Source: Trebonia sp.
GTDB lineage: Bacteria > Actinomycetota > Actinomycetes > Streptosporangiales > Streptosporangiaceae
NCBI GenBank assembly: GCA_030038035.1
Contig: JASHPP010000534.1
Span: 1 to 28,704 of the forward strand
Length of the DNA stretch: 28,704 nucleotides
Direction: 5' to 3'
Shown here piece after piece: positions 7,158-15,141 of this stretch; the first letter of the stretch is position 1, and each line of letters begins with the position of its first letter. Under the pieces are notes generated by a model. That model worked only from the letters and a program-made list of their open reading frames with translations, was not told the origin of the DNA and did no database searches. The translations under genes were made by a program, and so were the position numbers.

Positions 7158-8804
7158 GTGACCGACTGGGCTGTTCCCGGGTACACCGCGCTGAAGCCGC
7201 TGGGCTCGGGCGGGTTCGGTACCGTGATGCTGGCCAGGCATGACGCCACGGGCACGCCCGTGGCGATCAAGTACCTGCACCCGCAGATGCTTGCCGACCC
7301 GCACACGGCGCAGCTGTTCCGCGCCGAGGCGATCGTGCTCAGCTCGCTGGATGACCCCTACGTGGTCCGGCTGTATGAGTACGTCGAATCGCCGGCGGGC
7401 GCGGCCATCGTCATGGAGCTCATCGACGGCACCTCGCTGCGGGAGATCTTGACACGCCAGGGCAGGACCACGCCGGAGGCGGCCCTGGTGGTGCTGCTCG
7501 GCTCGCTGCTCGGCCTGGCGGCGGCGCACGCGCGCGGGGTGGTGCACCGGGATTACAAGCCAGAGAACGTGCTGGTCAACGGGTACGGCGCGAGCAAGCT
7601 GACCGATTTCGGCATCGCGGCGCGGGCCGGGACACCGGGGACTGCGGCCGGCACGCTGGCCTACGCGCCGCCCGAGCAGTTCGACGGCGCCCCGGCCACC
7701 CCGGCCAGCGACGTCTACGCGGCCACCGCCACCTTCTACGAGTGCCTGGCCGGCCATCCGCCGTTCACCGGGCAGACCCTGCAGACGCTGATGTACCAGC
7801 ATCGCACCGAGCCGGTGCCGATGGAGCCGGTGCCCGAGCCGCTGCGGTCGCTGGTGGCCCGCGGGATGGCCAAGAACCCCGCCTACCGGCCCGCCGACGC
7901 CGGCGCCCTCGCCACCGATCTCCGCACCGCTGCCGCGGGGGCGTACGGCCGGGACTGGCAGCTTCACGGCCGGACCAACCTCGGCGAGGCGGCGCTGCTC
8001 CTCGCCGCCCTGTGGCCGTCCGGGGGCGCCGGGATCCCCGCGCTGCACGGCTTCACCGCCGAGCAGGTCCGCCTGCAGGGCCAGAACGCACCACAAACCG
8101 GGGGGGACCGCCCCCAGCAGGCTCGGGAAGCCCGGAACTCCCAGCGGGGCGGGCAGGGCCGGGAGACCCGCGCCGAGCAACACCAGTGGCACCTGCGGCA
8201 TATTTTGCATCTTGAGCATCTCGCTCATCTGCGATACCTCAGGTCGCTGGGCACCGTCCTCACGGTGGCCGCCGCGGCCGCAGTCGTGGCGGCCGGCGTG
8301 ACCTTCGCCGTCACCGGCCATTCACCGAGCCCGCCCGGCCCCGCGGGTTCGGCCGGCCAGTCGGCGAGTCACTCCGCGGTCTCCGTCCACCCGGTCTCGC
8401 TTCAGCCGTCGGTCGCGCCTGGGGATTATCCGGTCAACCGCGTGATCACGGACGACAGTCCCTGGACCCTGACCCTGGCCAGTATCGACGTGCTCGCCTC
8501 CGGCGAGGCCGAGTTCATCGTCGAGTACACCAATACCGGTTCGACGGCCGGCCAGCTGACGTGCTCGGGCGTCACCGGTGCGGACTTGGAGACGGTGACC
8601 TTCGGCAACGGCCAGACGATTTCGTCGATTGCCACGTTCTGCTCACAGCACCCGAACGCGATCAATTACGATGTCGGAGCGGGTCAGTCCAGCATGAGCT
8701 ACGCGATATTCCCTGATGCCGGCAAGCTGACTCAGCCATTCACGCTGAGCTGGGGCTCAGGAGGAGATCTGGCCGGCGAACTCAGCGGCCTCAAGCTCCC
8801 CTAG
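7158..8804 (+). CDS. Transmembrane serine/threonine protein kinase (PknB-type) with exported domain
   Basis: This is a Hanks-type kinase of 548 residues. The Gly-rich loop is LGSGGFGTVML (about 15-25) and the ATP-anchoring Lys is Lys38 in VAIKYL. The catalytic loop HRDYKPENV has Asp132 and Tyr in place of the usual Leu. The metal-binding TDFG and the GTLAYAPPEQFDG region are also present. The kinase domain ends near residue 265. A linker rich in Gln, Arg and His-Leu repeats (HLRHILHLEHLAHL) leads to one membrane helix at about 366-386. The exported C-terminal domain (about 410-548) has two Cys (LTCSG and TFCSQ) and no PASTA repeats, so it senses something other than the usual muropeptide ligands. 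The GTG start at 7158 is close to the purine-rich GCGGAGAGG. It follows the single-pass protein gene by 25 nt. Confidence 0.93.
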   Translation: MTDWAVPGYTALKPLGSGGFGTVMLARHDATGTPVAIKYLHPQMLADPHTAQLFRAEAIVLSSLDDPYVVRLYEYVESPAGAAIVMELIDGTSLREILTRQGRTTPEAALVVLLGSLLGLAAAHARGVVHRDYKPENVLVNGYGASKLTDFGIAARAGTPGTAAGTLAYAPPEQFDGAPATPASDVYAATATFYECLAGHPPFTGQTLQTLMYQHRTEPVPMEPVPEPLRSLVARGMAKNPAYRPADAGALATDLRTAAAGAYGRDWQLHGRTNLGEAALLLAALWPSGGAGIPALHGFTAEQVRLQGQNAPQTGGDRPQQAREARNSQRGGQGRETRAEQHQWHLRHILHLEHLAHLRYLRSLGTVLTVAAAAAVVAAGVTFAVTGHSPSPPGPAGSAGQSASHSAVSVHPVSLQPSVAPGDYPVNRVITDDSPWTLTLASIDVLASGEAEFIVEYTNTGSTAGQLTCSGVTGADLETVTFGNGQTISSIATFCSQHPNAINYDVGAGQSSMSYAIFPDAGKLTQPFTLSWGSGGDLAGELSGLKLP

Positions 8805-8824
8805 CGGACAGGTGGCCCGTCCGC
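8804..8824 (+). terminator. Weak hairpin at the end of the Ser/Thr kinase gene
   Basis: GCGGAC (8804-8809) pairs with GTCCGC (8819-8824) around a 9-nt loop. The left arm begins on the last base of the stop codon. There is no U-tract directly after it, but an AT-rich patch (ATAATAATTCTTTTC) lies at about 8869-8883, before the convergent ctaF end. Confidence 0.35.
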
Positions 8825-8886
8825 ACAGTCCGCTGGCGCGGGGCGCGAAGTCAGGCCTCCGTTCGGGATAATAATTCTTTTCTTGC

Positions 8887-9282
8887 TCAGTGGCTGAAGT
8901 GGCCCCTGTAGTACTCGAAGACGAACCCGATCGTCGAGAACACCACGAACAGCAGGCCGATCAGGACCAGCCACCACCCGAACGCGAAGCCGAGCGCGGT
9001 CACCGCGGCGGACAGGCCAAGGAACAGCGGCCACCAGCTGTGCGGGCTGAAGAAGCCGACCTCGCCGGTGCCCTCGGCGATCTCGCCTTCCGGGTTGTCC
9101 TCCGGTCGCGGCGGCAGCCGGCGGCCGGTGAACAGCACGTAGAACCCGGCCAGGATGGCCAGGCCGACCGCGAGGGCGAGCGCGGTCGTCCCTGTCGGGT
9201 CGTACGAGGTGTACCAGTAGACCACGTCGGCGCCGATGAAGAAGATGCCGCACCCGAGGAAAAGCCAGCCTTCGACCCTCAT
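8887..9282 (-). CDS. ctaF: Cytochrome c oxidase subunit IV (actinobacterial type)
   Basis: This small integral membrane subunit belongs to the actinobacterial aa3 cytochrome c oxidase. The 131 residues contain about four hydrophobic helices: WLFLGCGIFFIGADVVYW, ALALAVGLAILAGFYVLF, then after a polar loop (PPRPEDNPEGEIAEGTGEVGF) SWWPLFLGLSAAVTALGFAFG and VLIGLLFVVFSTIGFVFEYY. The loop and the SPHSWWPLFLG motif are typical of the family. It is the last gene of the ctaC-ctaD-ctaF run, 12 nt after ctaD, so it should share that transcript. It is convergent with the Ser/Thr kinase gene. Its length fits the family. Confidence 0.93.
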   Translation of the reverse strand: MRVEGWLFLGCGIFFIGADVVYWYTSYDPTGTTALALAVGLAILAGFYVLFTGRRLPPRPEDNPEGEIAEGTGEVGFFSPHSWWPLFLGLSAAVTALGFAFGWWLVLIGLLFVVFSTIGFVFEYYRGHFSH

Positions 9283-9294
9283 GTCGCCGCCCCC

Positions 9295-11007
9295 CTACTT
9301 CTTCGCTGCGCTGATCGCGGGGATTTGCTGTTCGAGGCCCATGGACTCACGGCCCGCCTTGATGTGCGGGTAGTGCGCCTCGAACGCAGGCCGCTCGGAC
9401 CGGATGCGGGGGATGCGGTAGAAGTTGTGCCGCGGCGGCGGGCACGAGGTGGCCCACTCAAGTGAGCTGCAGTAGCCCCACGGGTCTTCCTCCGTCACCC
9501 GCTCGCCGAACCGCGCGGTGACGTACACGTTCCAGATGAACATCAGCACCGACAGCGCGAGGACCCACGACCCGACGGTGGAGATGATGTTCAGCGTCGT
9601 CACGTTCCCCGGCAGGAACGGGTAGTTCGCCGTGCGGCGGACCTGGCCCTCGACGCCCGTCCAGTGCTGGACGAGGAACGTCATGTTGAAGCCGATGAAC
9701 AAGAACCAGAACTGGACCTTGCCGAGCTTGCTGTTGAGCATCTTGCCGGTCATCTTCGGCCACCAGAAGTACAGCCCGGCGAACATCTCGAACATCACGG
9801 TCCCGGCGAGCACGTAGTGGAAGTGCGCCACCACGAAATAGGAGTCCGAAACCGCGAAGTCCAGCGGCGGGGAGGCCAGGATGATGCCGGTGATGCCGCC
9901 GAACAGGAACACGATCAGGAAGCCGATCGTGTACAGCATCGGCGGCTCGAACGAGAGCTGGCCGCGCCAGATCGTGCCCGCCCAGTTGAAGAACTTCACC
10001 CCGGTGGGCACCGCGATCAGGAACGTCATGAACGAGAAGAACGGCAGCAGGACCGCGCCGGTGGTGAACATGTGGTGCGCCCACACGGTCATCGACAGGC
10101 CGGCGATCGCGATCGTCGCGGCGATCAGCGTCTTGTAGCCGAACAGCGGCTTGCGCGCGAACACCGGCAGGATCTCCGTGGCTATGCCGAAGAACGGCAG
10201 CGCGAGGATGTAGACCTCGGGATGGCCGAAGAACCAGAACAGGTTCTGCCACAAGATCGCGCCGCCGCTGTTGGCGGCGAACACCTGCGCGCCCAGCCGC
10301 CGGTCGATCTCGAGCACGAGCAGCGCGGCCGCGAGCACGGGGAAGGCCAGCAGGATCAGCATGGAGGTCAGGAGCGCGTTCCACGTGAAGATCGGCATCC
10401 GGAACATCGTCATGCCGGGTGCCCGCATGCAGAAGATCGTCGTGACGAAGTTCACTCCGCCCAGGATCGTGCCGAACCCGGACAGCACCAGGCCCATGAT
10501 CCACATGTCGGCGCCGACGCCGGGCGAGTACGTCGCGCTGGTCAGCGGCGAGTACGCGTACCAGCCGAACGAGGCGGAGCCGCCGGGCGCCAGGAAGCTG
10601 GCCAGCAGGATCAGCCCGCCGAAGGTGAACAGGTAGTAGCTGAGCAGGTTCAGCCGCGGGAACGCCACGTCGGGCGAGCCGATCTGCAGCGGTATCAGCT
10701 CGTTCGCGAATCCCACGAACAGCGGGGTCGCGAACAGCAGCAGCATGATCGTGCCGTGCATGGTGAACAGCTCGTTGTACTGCTGGTCCGATACCACGGT
10801 GTTCGTCGGGCCCATGAGCTGGATCCGCATCAGCAGCGCCATGACGCCGGCGGCCAGGAAGAAGATGAACGACGTGATCAGGTACAGGTGGCCGATGATC
10901 TTGTGGTCGGTGGACGAGAGCCAGCCCGCGAGGACCGAGCCCTTGCGCTCGGTCTTCCGCGCCCGGGCCACCGCGCGGGCCGCCTCCCGCTGGTCAAGCG
11001 TCGTCAC
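9295..11007 (-). CDS. ctaD: Cytochrome c oxidase subunit I
   Basis: This is the catalytic subunit of the aa3-type terminal oxidase, reducing O2 to water and pumping protons at the plasma membrane. It has about twelve membrane helices. Visible ligands are His84 (FTMHGTIM) and His397 for low-spin haem, His262 with crosslinked Tyr266 (GHPEVY), His311-His312 (WAHHM) for CuB, and His395 (VAHFH) for haem a3. The start is taken as GTG at 11007, because its GTGA overlap with the ctaC stop is the usual coupling arrangement and the protein then begins [14 protein letters not shown] longer frame to 11058 would run into ctaC. The product is 570 residues, normal for the family. Subunit III (ctaE) is not in the window. 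Confidence 0.97.
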   Translation of the reverse strand: MTTLDQREAARAVARARKTERKGSVLAGWLSSTDHKIIGHLYLITSFIFFLAAGVMALLMRIQLMGPTNTVVSDQQYNELFTMHGTIMLLLFATPLFVGFANELIPLQIGSPDVAFPRLNLLSYYLFTFGGLILLASFLAPGGSASFGWYAYSPLTSATYSPGVGADMWIMGLVLSGFGTILGGVNFVTTIFCMRAPGMTMFRMPIFTWNALLTSMLILLAFPVLAAALLVLEIDRRLGAQVFAANSGGAILWQNLFWFFGHPEVYILALPFFGIATEILPVFARKPLFGYKTLIAATIAIAGLSMTVWAHHMFTTGAVLLPFFSFMTFLIAVPTGVKFFNWAGTIWRGQLSFEPPMLYTIGFLIVFLFGGITGIILASPPLDFAVSDSYFVVAHFHYVLAGTVMFEMFAGLYFWWPKMTGKMLNSKLGKVQFWFLFIGFNMTFLVQHWTGVEGQVRRTANYPFLPGNVTTLNIISTVGSWVLALSVLMFIWNVYVTARFGERVTEEDPWGYCSSLEWATSCPPPRHNFYRIPRIRSERPAFEAHYPHIKAGRESMGLEQQIPAISAAKK

Positions 11008-11831
11008 TGGGTGCTCCCTGCAGATGTGTTCTGAATCGCCTTCTCGTGGGTGATCCACTGCTTGAATTGCGCAGGAGTCACGATGTTCACGGTGAACAGC
11101 ATCCTGCTGTGGTAAACGCCGCAGAGCTCGCTGCAGTGACCGGTGAACGTGCCGGTCTGCGTCGCGGTGATCTGGAAGTGGTTCGGGTGGCCGGGGATGA
11201 CGTCCCGCTTGAACAGGAACTGCGGCACCCAGAAGGCGTGGACCACGTCGGTCGAGGTCAGGTTGAACCTGATGACCTCCCCGACCGGGATCTCAAGCAC
11301 CGGCAGCGGGCCGAAGCCCCACATGTAACCGTCGCTGGTGACGTCGTACTGCGGGTAGTTGAACTCCCAGCTCCACTGGAAGCCGATCACGTTCACCGTG
11401 ACGGCCGGCTTGGCGGACAGCGAGTCGATGTAGTTCTCGTCCTTTGCGGTGTAGTAGAAGAGCACCGCGATGAGGACGAACGGCACGACCGTGTAGAGGA
11501 TCTCGATCGGCATGTTGTAGCGGACCTGCGGCGGTAGCTTGTCGCCGCGCTTGCGGTGGAAGATGACCGCCCAGAGGATCAGCCCCCACACCACGCAGCC
11601 GACGAGCAGCCCGGCGATCCACGACCCCTGCCACAGGCTGAGCGTCACCTTGCCCTGCTCGGTGACGGGATTCGGGAAGCCGAGGCGGGTGAGCGTGTCG
11701 TTCGCGCATCCCGTGAGGGCGAGCAGGAGGACGACAAGCACGCCAGCGCGCACCGCGTTGGCCCGGCGGCCACGGCGGCGCGCGGCGGTGCCGCGCGCGC
11801 CCGGCGCGCCCTGCCGGCGGAACAGAGTCAA
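11004..11831 (-). CDS. ctaC: Cytochrome c oxidase subunit II (lipoprotein)
   Basis: This subunit accepts electrons from cytochrome c (in actinobacteria from the bc1-cc complex) at the binuclear CuA centre. A basic N-terminus and hydrophobic stretch end in the lipobox LALTGC (Cys42 from the chosen start), so the protein is probably lipid-anchored. Two membrane helices follow ([22 protein letters not shown] and [17 protein letters not shown]), then the periplasmic cupredoxin domain. Its CuA ligands are His in TDVVHAFW and Cys, Glu, Cys, His and Met in [14 protein letters not shown]. The start is uncertain. TTG at 11831 has a purine-rich AGGGAAGGGG about 7 nt upstream and gives a sensible signal peptide; the frame extends to a GTG at 11888 across a repeat array that looks non-coding. 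It overlaps ctaD by 4 nt. Confidence 0.94.
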   Translation of the reverse strand: MTLFRRQGAPGARGTAARRRGRRANAVRAGVLVVLLLALTGCANDTLTRLGFPNPVTEQGKVTLSLWQGSWIAGLLVGCVVWGLILWAVIFHRKRGDKLPPQVRYNMPIEILYTVVPFVLIAVLFYYTAKDENYIDSLSAKPAVTVNVIGFQWSWEFNYPQYDVTSDGYMWGFGPLPVLEIPVGEVIRFNLTSTDVVHAFWVPQFLFKRDVIPGHPNHFQITATQTGTFTGHCSELCGVYHSRMLFTVNIVTPAQFKQWITHEKAIQNTSAGSTQ

Positions 11832-11852
11832 GTGAGCGCCCCTTCCCTTCCC

Positions 11853-11965
11853 ACCTGTTGGCACAGACCAGCCGGCCCGGTGGCTCACGCCAGCCAGTGC
11901 TTGCCTGCCGGCACAAACCAGCCAGTGCTTACCTGTGGCATGTTGGCACGGACTAGCCGGCCAAC
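11853..11965. repeat. Interleaved direct-repeat array upstream of ctaC
   Basis: Three degenerate copies of a roughly 22-bp unit (TGTTGGCACRGACYAGCC-like) start near 11856, 11906 and 11941. A second 18-bp unit (CCAGCCAGTGCTTRCCTG) occurs at 11890-11907 and 11918-11935 with one mismatch. Copy 3 also forms an inverted repeat, GTTGGC 11942-11947 with GCCAAC 11960-11965. The array lies directly before the ctaC start on the minus strand. It may be an operator array or a structured leader (inference). The rest of 11966-12205 shows no gene that I can support. Confidence 0.6.
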
Positions 11966-12205
11966 AGCGCCGGCACCCACGGTCTTGGGGCCGGTCCGCG
12001 TTCTTCTACAGCGTGTCGTGGAAACAGTATCGCGCGCCTTCGCGGCGCCGTAGGGGACCCCCGGCGTTCCGCGCCATGTGGGTGGTTTGGCGACACGCCG
12101 CAGTCAGCTGGCTTCTTTGCGTATTACTCGCGTAGTCACCGGCGGCCAGGGCAGTATTGGGGACGTGGACGTGATCGCGTGAACCGTAACTGGTTCGGCC
12201 TTATT

Positions 12206-12247
12206 GTCCCCGGGGGACGACCCCCCGGGGACCCCCCGCACGGGGGG
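12206..12247. repeat. Two adjacent perfect G/C-only hairpins
   Basis: An 11-bp perfect inverted repeat (12206-12216 with 12222-12232, 5-nt loop) is followed directly by a 6-bp one (CCCCCC 12232-12237 with GGGGGG 12242-12247, loop GCAC). If the TusA-like frame began at 12179 these hairpins would encode a Pro/Gly-rich stretch with no match to the family, so I read them as leader DNA. They could be an attenuator or terminator. Confidence 0.6.
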
Positions 12248-12295
12248 ACTGCCCGTCCCCCCGTGCCCCCCTGGGCGGCGACGCCGGAACCACCG

Positions 12296-12517
12296 GTGCT
12301 GACGATCGACGCCCTGGGCCGCAAGTGCCCGATCCCGATCATCATGCTGGCCGAGCAGATCCGCGACGTGCCCATCGGGGCGGTGATCGCGGTGCTCGCC
12401 GACGACCCGGCCGCGTACAGCGACGTCCCGGCCTGGTGCGGGATGAAGTCGCATGAGTTCGTGTACCGCGACGAACTGGAGTCAGGCTGGGCGTTCGGCA
12501 TCCGCCGCCGCTACTGA
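12296..12517 (+). CDS. TusA-like sulfurtransferase family protein (SirA/YeeD fold)
   Basis: This small cytoplasmic protein of the TusA/SirA family carries sulfur as a persulfide in pathways such as tRNA thiolation or molybdenum cofactor sulfuration. The domain begins VLTIDALGRKCPIPIIMLAEQI with the family's CPxP motif; Cys11 is the presumed sulfur carrier. The C-terminal half (VLADDPAAYSDVPAWCGMKSHEF) has a second Cys in the AWC motif common to the family. The GTG at 12296 gives 73 residues, close to the usual 75-80. The same frame extends to a GTG at 12179, but that would add 39 Pro/Gly-rich residues read through two hairpins. The SD is weak (GGAA). The gene is convergent with the oxidase assembly gene. 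No cysteine desulfurase is nearby, so its sulfur donor is unknown. Confidence 0.85.
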   Translation: MLTIDALGRKCPIPIIMLAEQIRDVPIGAVIAVLADDPAAYSDVPAWCGMKSHEFVYRDELESGWAFGIRRRY

Positions 12518-12536
12518 CCCGGCTACGTCTCGCGCC

Positions 12537-13559
12537 TCACTTGAAGCGCTCGGTGAACCGGGGATCGCTCTCCCACCAGGGGCGGTCGTCATCGGCGGTG
12601 TCCGCAGGCTCGCCGCCCGCGACCGGGGTTACGCTGGCGGCTTCCGTCGCGGCTTCCCCGGCTGCCCTGGCTTCCCTGGCGGCTTCCTTCGCGTCGAGTT
12701 CGGCGTCGACCTCGGCCGCCTCGGCCTGATCCTCGCGCATCATCTGGATCAGCTGCACGCCAAGGAACGGCAGCCCTACGAGGTCGCCGAGGATCCAGAT
12801 GATCCCGCCGCCGAGGACCTGGCTGGTGGCCAGGCTGGGGCCCCACGGGTACCCGACCGCGTGGTAGTAAGGGGCGGCGATCACGTTGGTGTCCGCGATC
12901 ACCGCGATGCCGAAGAACGCGTCGCCGACCACCTCGGCGGCGGTGATCCACATCCCGACCCCGTACGGGTACTGCCTGGGTACCGGGTCGACGCGCAGCA
13001 GCGTCCAGAAGAACACGTACCCCGGCACCATCAGCACGAGGTAGGTAAGCTCGCGCGTCGTCCCGCTGTGGAAGACCGCCGTGTACCAGGACGTGAAGTA
13101 CATCGTCATCGGCACGGCGACCAGCGCCAGCGTGGTGATCGCGGGGAACGTCACGACGACGGCGGCGCGGCTGCGCACGATCTTGCCGACCCGCCGCCCG
13201 GCGGCGGGGTACGCGGCACCGAGCAGCGTGAGCGGCTTGCCCATGGCCAGGAACAGCGGCACAAGCAGCACCAGGAGCACGGTCTGCGTGGCCCGGGCGT
13301 AGAACAGCACCCCCTGGTACGCGCCGATCCAGGACATCGTGGCCAGCACCAGCGCGCCAAGGCCGATCCCGCAGAATGCCACCGCCCGCCCGGTCGCCCA
13401 GCTGCCGCCGCCGCGGCGGACCCGCCAGACTCCCGCGAGGTAGCATGCGCCGAGCACGACGACGAGCGCGATCATCGGCACGTCGGCGGTCCACTGGGTG
13501 AATGCGCGCCCGAGCGTCAGCTGTGGCGGTCCATGGTATCCCGATGCGAGCGCGCCCAT
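12537..13559 (-). CDS. ctaG: Cytochrome c oxidase assembly protein, CtaG (caa3) family
   Basis: This polytopic membrane protein of the Caa3_CtaG family helps copper insertion into, or assembly of, haem-copper oxidases. The 340 residues begin MGALASGYHGPPQLTLGRAF and contain about seven or eight hydrophobic segments, for example VPMIALVVVLGACYLAGVW, AVAFCGIGLGALVLATMSWIGAY and GVGMWITAAEVVGDAFFGIAVI. His/Met-rich positions (HGPPQL, PMTMYFTSWY, PYYHAVGYPWGP) fit metal handling. The last 65 or so residues are a charged, Ala/Glu-rich tail that ends WWESDPRFTERFK. Its nearness to ctaC/ctaD/ctaF supports the role. It is transcribed alone, convergent with the TusA-like gene (19-nt gap). Confidence 0.88.
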   Translation of the reverse strand: MGALASGYHGPPQLTLGRAFTQWTADVPMIALVVVLGACYLAGVWRVRRGGGSWATGRAVAFCGIGLGALVLATMSWIGAYQGVLFYARATQTVLLVLLVPLFLAMGKPLTLLGAAYPAAGRRVGKIVRSRAAVVVTFPAITTLALVAVPMTMYFTSWYTAVFHSGTTRELTYLVLMVPGYVFFWTLLRVDPVPRQYPYGVGMWITAAEVVGDAFFGIAVIADTNVIAAPYYHAVGYPWGPSLATSQVLGGGIIWILGDLVGLPFLGVQLIQMMREDQAEAAEVDAELDAKEAAREARAAGEAATEAASVTPVAGGEPADTADDDRPWWESDPRFTERFK

Positions 13560-13642
13560 GCGGCTACGCTACCGCTCCGCGGGACCACCCGCTCCGCGAG
13601 GCCGGCGCAGCCGACTGCCGGTCACGCCTGTCATCCCGGCCG

Positions 13643-13667
13643 CCCACCGCCCTGCGGGACGGGTGGG
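13643..13667 (-). terminator. Hairpin downstream of adoK
   Basis: CCCACC (13643-13648) pairs with GGTGGG (13662-13667), with additional CCC/GGG pairing inside around a TGC loop. It lies about 27 nt past the adoK stop on the minus strand and before the ctaG start. There is no clear U-tract, as is common in high-GC actinomycetes. Confidence 0.4.
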
Positions 13668-13693
13668 ACAGAAGGGAAAACCGTGGCGGCTGG

Positions 13694-14668
13694 CTAGGCG
13701 ACCAGGTGGGCGGCGATTTCCTTCGCGGCCTCGTCGCCGTACGCGACGGCGGCGCGCTCGGTCAGCGGGCCAGGCTTGAGGTCGTACTCCTGCGGGCCGA
13801 TCGTCTCCAGGACGTGGACGGCCATCAGGTTGCCGAGCTGGATAGCGCGCTCGGTGGACAAGCCCCAGGCCGTCGCGGCGAGGAAGCCGGAGCGGAACGC
13901 GTCGCCCGCGCCGGTCGGCTCGACGAACTTCGCGTCAGGGACCGGGCCGACGACGACCGGCGGCGCCCCCTGCCGTTCCACCCGGGCGCCGGCCGAGCCG
14001 AGCGTGATGACCCGCGTGCCCACGCGCTCCAGGATGTCGGCGTTGCTCCAGCCGGTCTTGGATTCGATGACCGCTTCCTCGTACTCGTTGCAGAACAGGT
14101 AGGCCGCGCCGTCGATGAGCGGGCGCATCGACTCGCCGTCGAGGAAGGCGACCTGCTGGGAGAAGTCCGCGGCGAACGGGACGCCCGCGGCGCGGCAGTC
14201 GGCGGTGAACCGCTGCATCGCGGCCGGGTCGCCCGCGCCGATCAGCACCAGCTCGACGTCATGCGCGGCGGCGAAGGAGGCGATGTCGATCGAGCTGTCC
14301 TCGCTCATCGCGCCGGGGTAGAACGACGCGATCTGGTTTCCCTCGGTGTCGTTCGTGGCGGTGAAGCGGGCGGTGTGCCGCGTCGCCGACGTCTGCACCC
14401 CGGAGGTGTCGACGCCGTGCGCCTCCAGCCAGGCGCGGTATTCGGCGAAGTCCGCGCCTACGCTGCCGACAAGCAGCGGCTTAAGCCCCAGGCAGCCAAG
14501 GCCGAACGAGATGTTGCCCGCGACGCCGCCGCGCCTGATCTCCAGGTCGCCGACGAGGAACGACACCGACACCTTGTCCAGCTTTTCAGCGATCAGCGTG
14601 TCGGTGAACTTGCCAGAGAACATCATCAGGTGGTCGGTCGCGATCGACCCGGTGACGGCTATGCGCAT
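13694..14668 (-). CDS. adoK: Adenosine kinase (PfkB-family carbohydrate kinase)
   Basis: This ribokinase-type enzyme phosphorylates adenosine to AMP for purine salvage. The 324 residues match, from memory, the length and motifs of mycobacterial AdoK (Rv2202c). These are the N-terminal AVTGSIATDHLMMFSGKF, the GG motif RRGGVAGNISFGLG (46-58), the ASFYPGAMSE loop and the C-terminal PfkB signature EPTGAGDAFRSGF with catalytic Asp256. The family was first annotated as a sugar kinase (cbhK), so other substrates are not excluded. It follows erpA by 28 nt on the same strand and probably shares its transcript. The same pairing is found in mycobacteria (recalled). The ATG at 14668 begins the conserved MRIAVTGS. 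Confidence 0.9.
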   Translation of the reverse strand: MRIAVTGSIATDHLMMFSGKFTDTLIAEKLDKVSVSFLVGDLEIRRGGVAGNISFGLGCLGLKPLLVGSVGADFAEYRAWLEAHGVDTSGVQTSATRHTARFTATNDTEGNQIASFYPGAMSEDSSIDIASFAAAHDVELVLIGAGDPAAMQRFTADCRAAGVPFAADFSQQVAFLDGESMRPLIDGAAYLFCNEYEEAVIESKTGWSNADILERVGTRVITLGSAGARVERQGAPPVVVGPVPDAKFVEPTGAGDAFRSGFLAATAWGLSTERAIQLGNLMAVHVLETIGPQEYDLKPGPLTERAAVAYGDEAAKEIAAHLVA

Positions 14669-14696
14669 TGAGCGAGGTTACCGCGCGCGGCGTGCG

Positions 14697-15047
14697 TCAG
14701 TGGAAGGAATCGCCGCAGGCGCAGGAGCCCGTCGCGTTCGGGTTGTCGATCGTGAAGCCCTGCTTCTCGATGGTGTCCACGAAGTCGATGGTCGCGCCGG
14801 TCAGGTAGGGGGCGCTCATCTTGTCGGTGACCACCTCGACGCCGCTGAACTCCGCCACGATGTCGCCGTCGAACGAGCGCTCGTCGAAGTACAGCTGGTA
14901 ACGCAGTCCGGAGCATCCGCCCGGCTGCACGGCGACGCGCAGCCGCAGGTCATCCCGGCCCTCCTGGCTCAGCAGCGCGCCGACCTTGACGGCGGCGGCG
15001 TCGGTGAGGATGACGCCCTCGCGCGTCGCTTCGTCCTGAACGGTCAT
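14697..15047 (-). CDS. erpA: Iron-sulfur cluster insertion protein ErpA (HesB/IscA family)
   Basis: This A-type carrier delivers Fe-S clusters to apoproteins in the cytosol. The 116 residues show the family core VRLR-like DLRLRVAVQPGGCSGLRYQLYF with Cys45, and the C-terminal pair in GSCACGDSFH (Cys109, Cys111). These are the three cluster-binding cysteines. The ATG at 15047 is chosen because MTVQDEATREGVILTDAAA matches the usual N-terminus and GGAG lies about 10 nt upstream; the frame extends to a GTG at 15089. It heads the erpA-adoK pair. Its partners would include aconitase and respiratory Fe-S proteins, which suits the oxidase genes around it. Confidence 0.94.
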   Translation of the reverse strand: MTVQDEATREGVILTDAAAVKVGALLSQEGRDDLRLRVAVQPGGCSGLRYQLYFDERSFDGDIVAEFSGVEVVTDKMSAPYLTGATIDFVDTIEKQGFTIDNPNATGSCACGDSFH

Positions 15048-15141
15048 CTGTGACTTGCTCCCGTCTCGGTTCTGCCGCCCGCGCGGCACTGTCGTTCCTC
15101 ATCAACCATATGCCCGGGCCCGGCATTCCGCACGAGCGCCC

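Noticed and set aside
9664..11034. 456-codon plus-strand open frame
   Set aside because: Antisense to ctaD, whose haem and copper ligands are all present; the plus-strand product is a Gln/Glu/Arg/His-rich artefact.
11832..11888. Longer ctaC start (GTG at 11888)
   Set aside because: It would place a repeat copy in the coding region and put about 19 extra residues before the signal peptide; the TTG at 11831 has a better-placed purine-rich site. Not excluded.
11853..11965. CRISPR array
   Set aside because: The repeats are few, degenerate and unevenly spaced (50 and 35 bp), two unit types interleave, and no cas gene is in the window.
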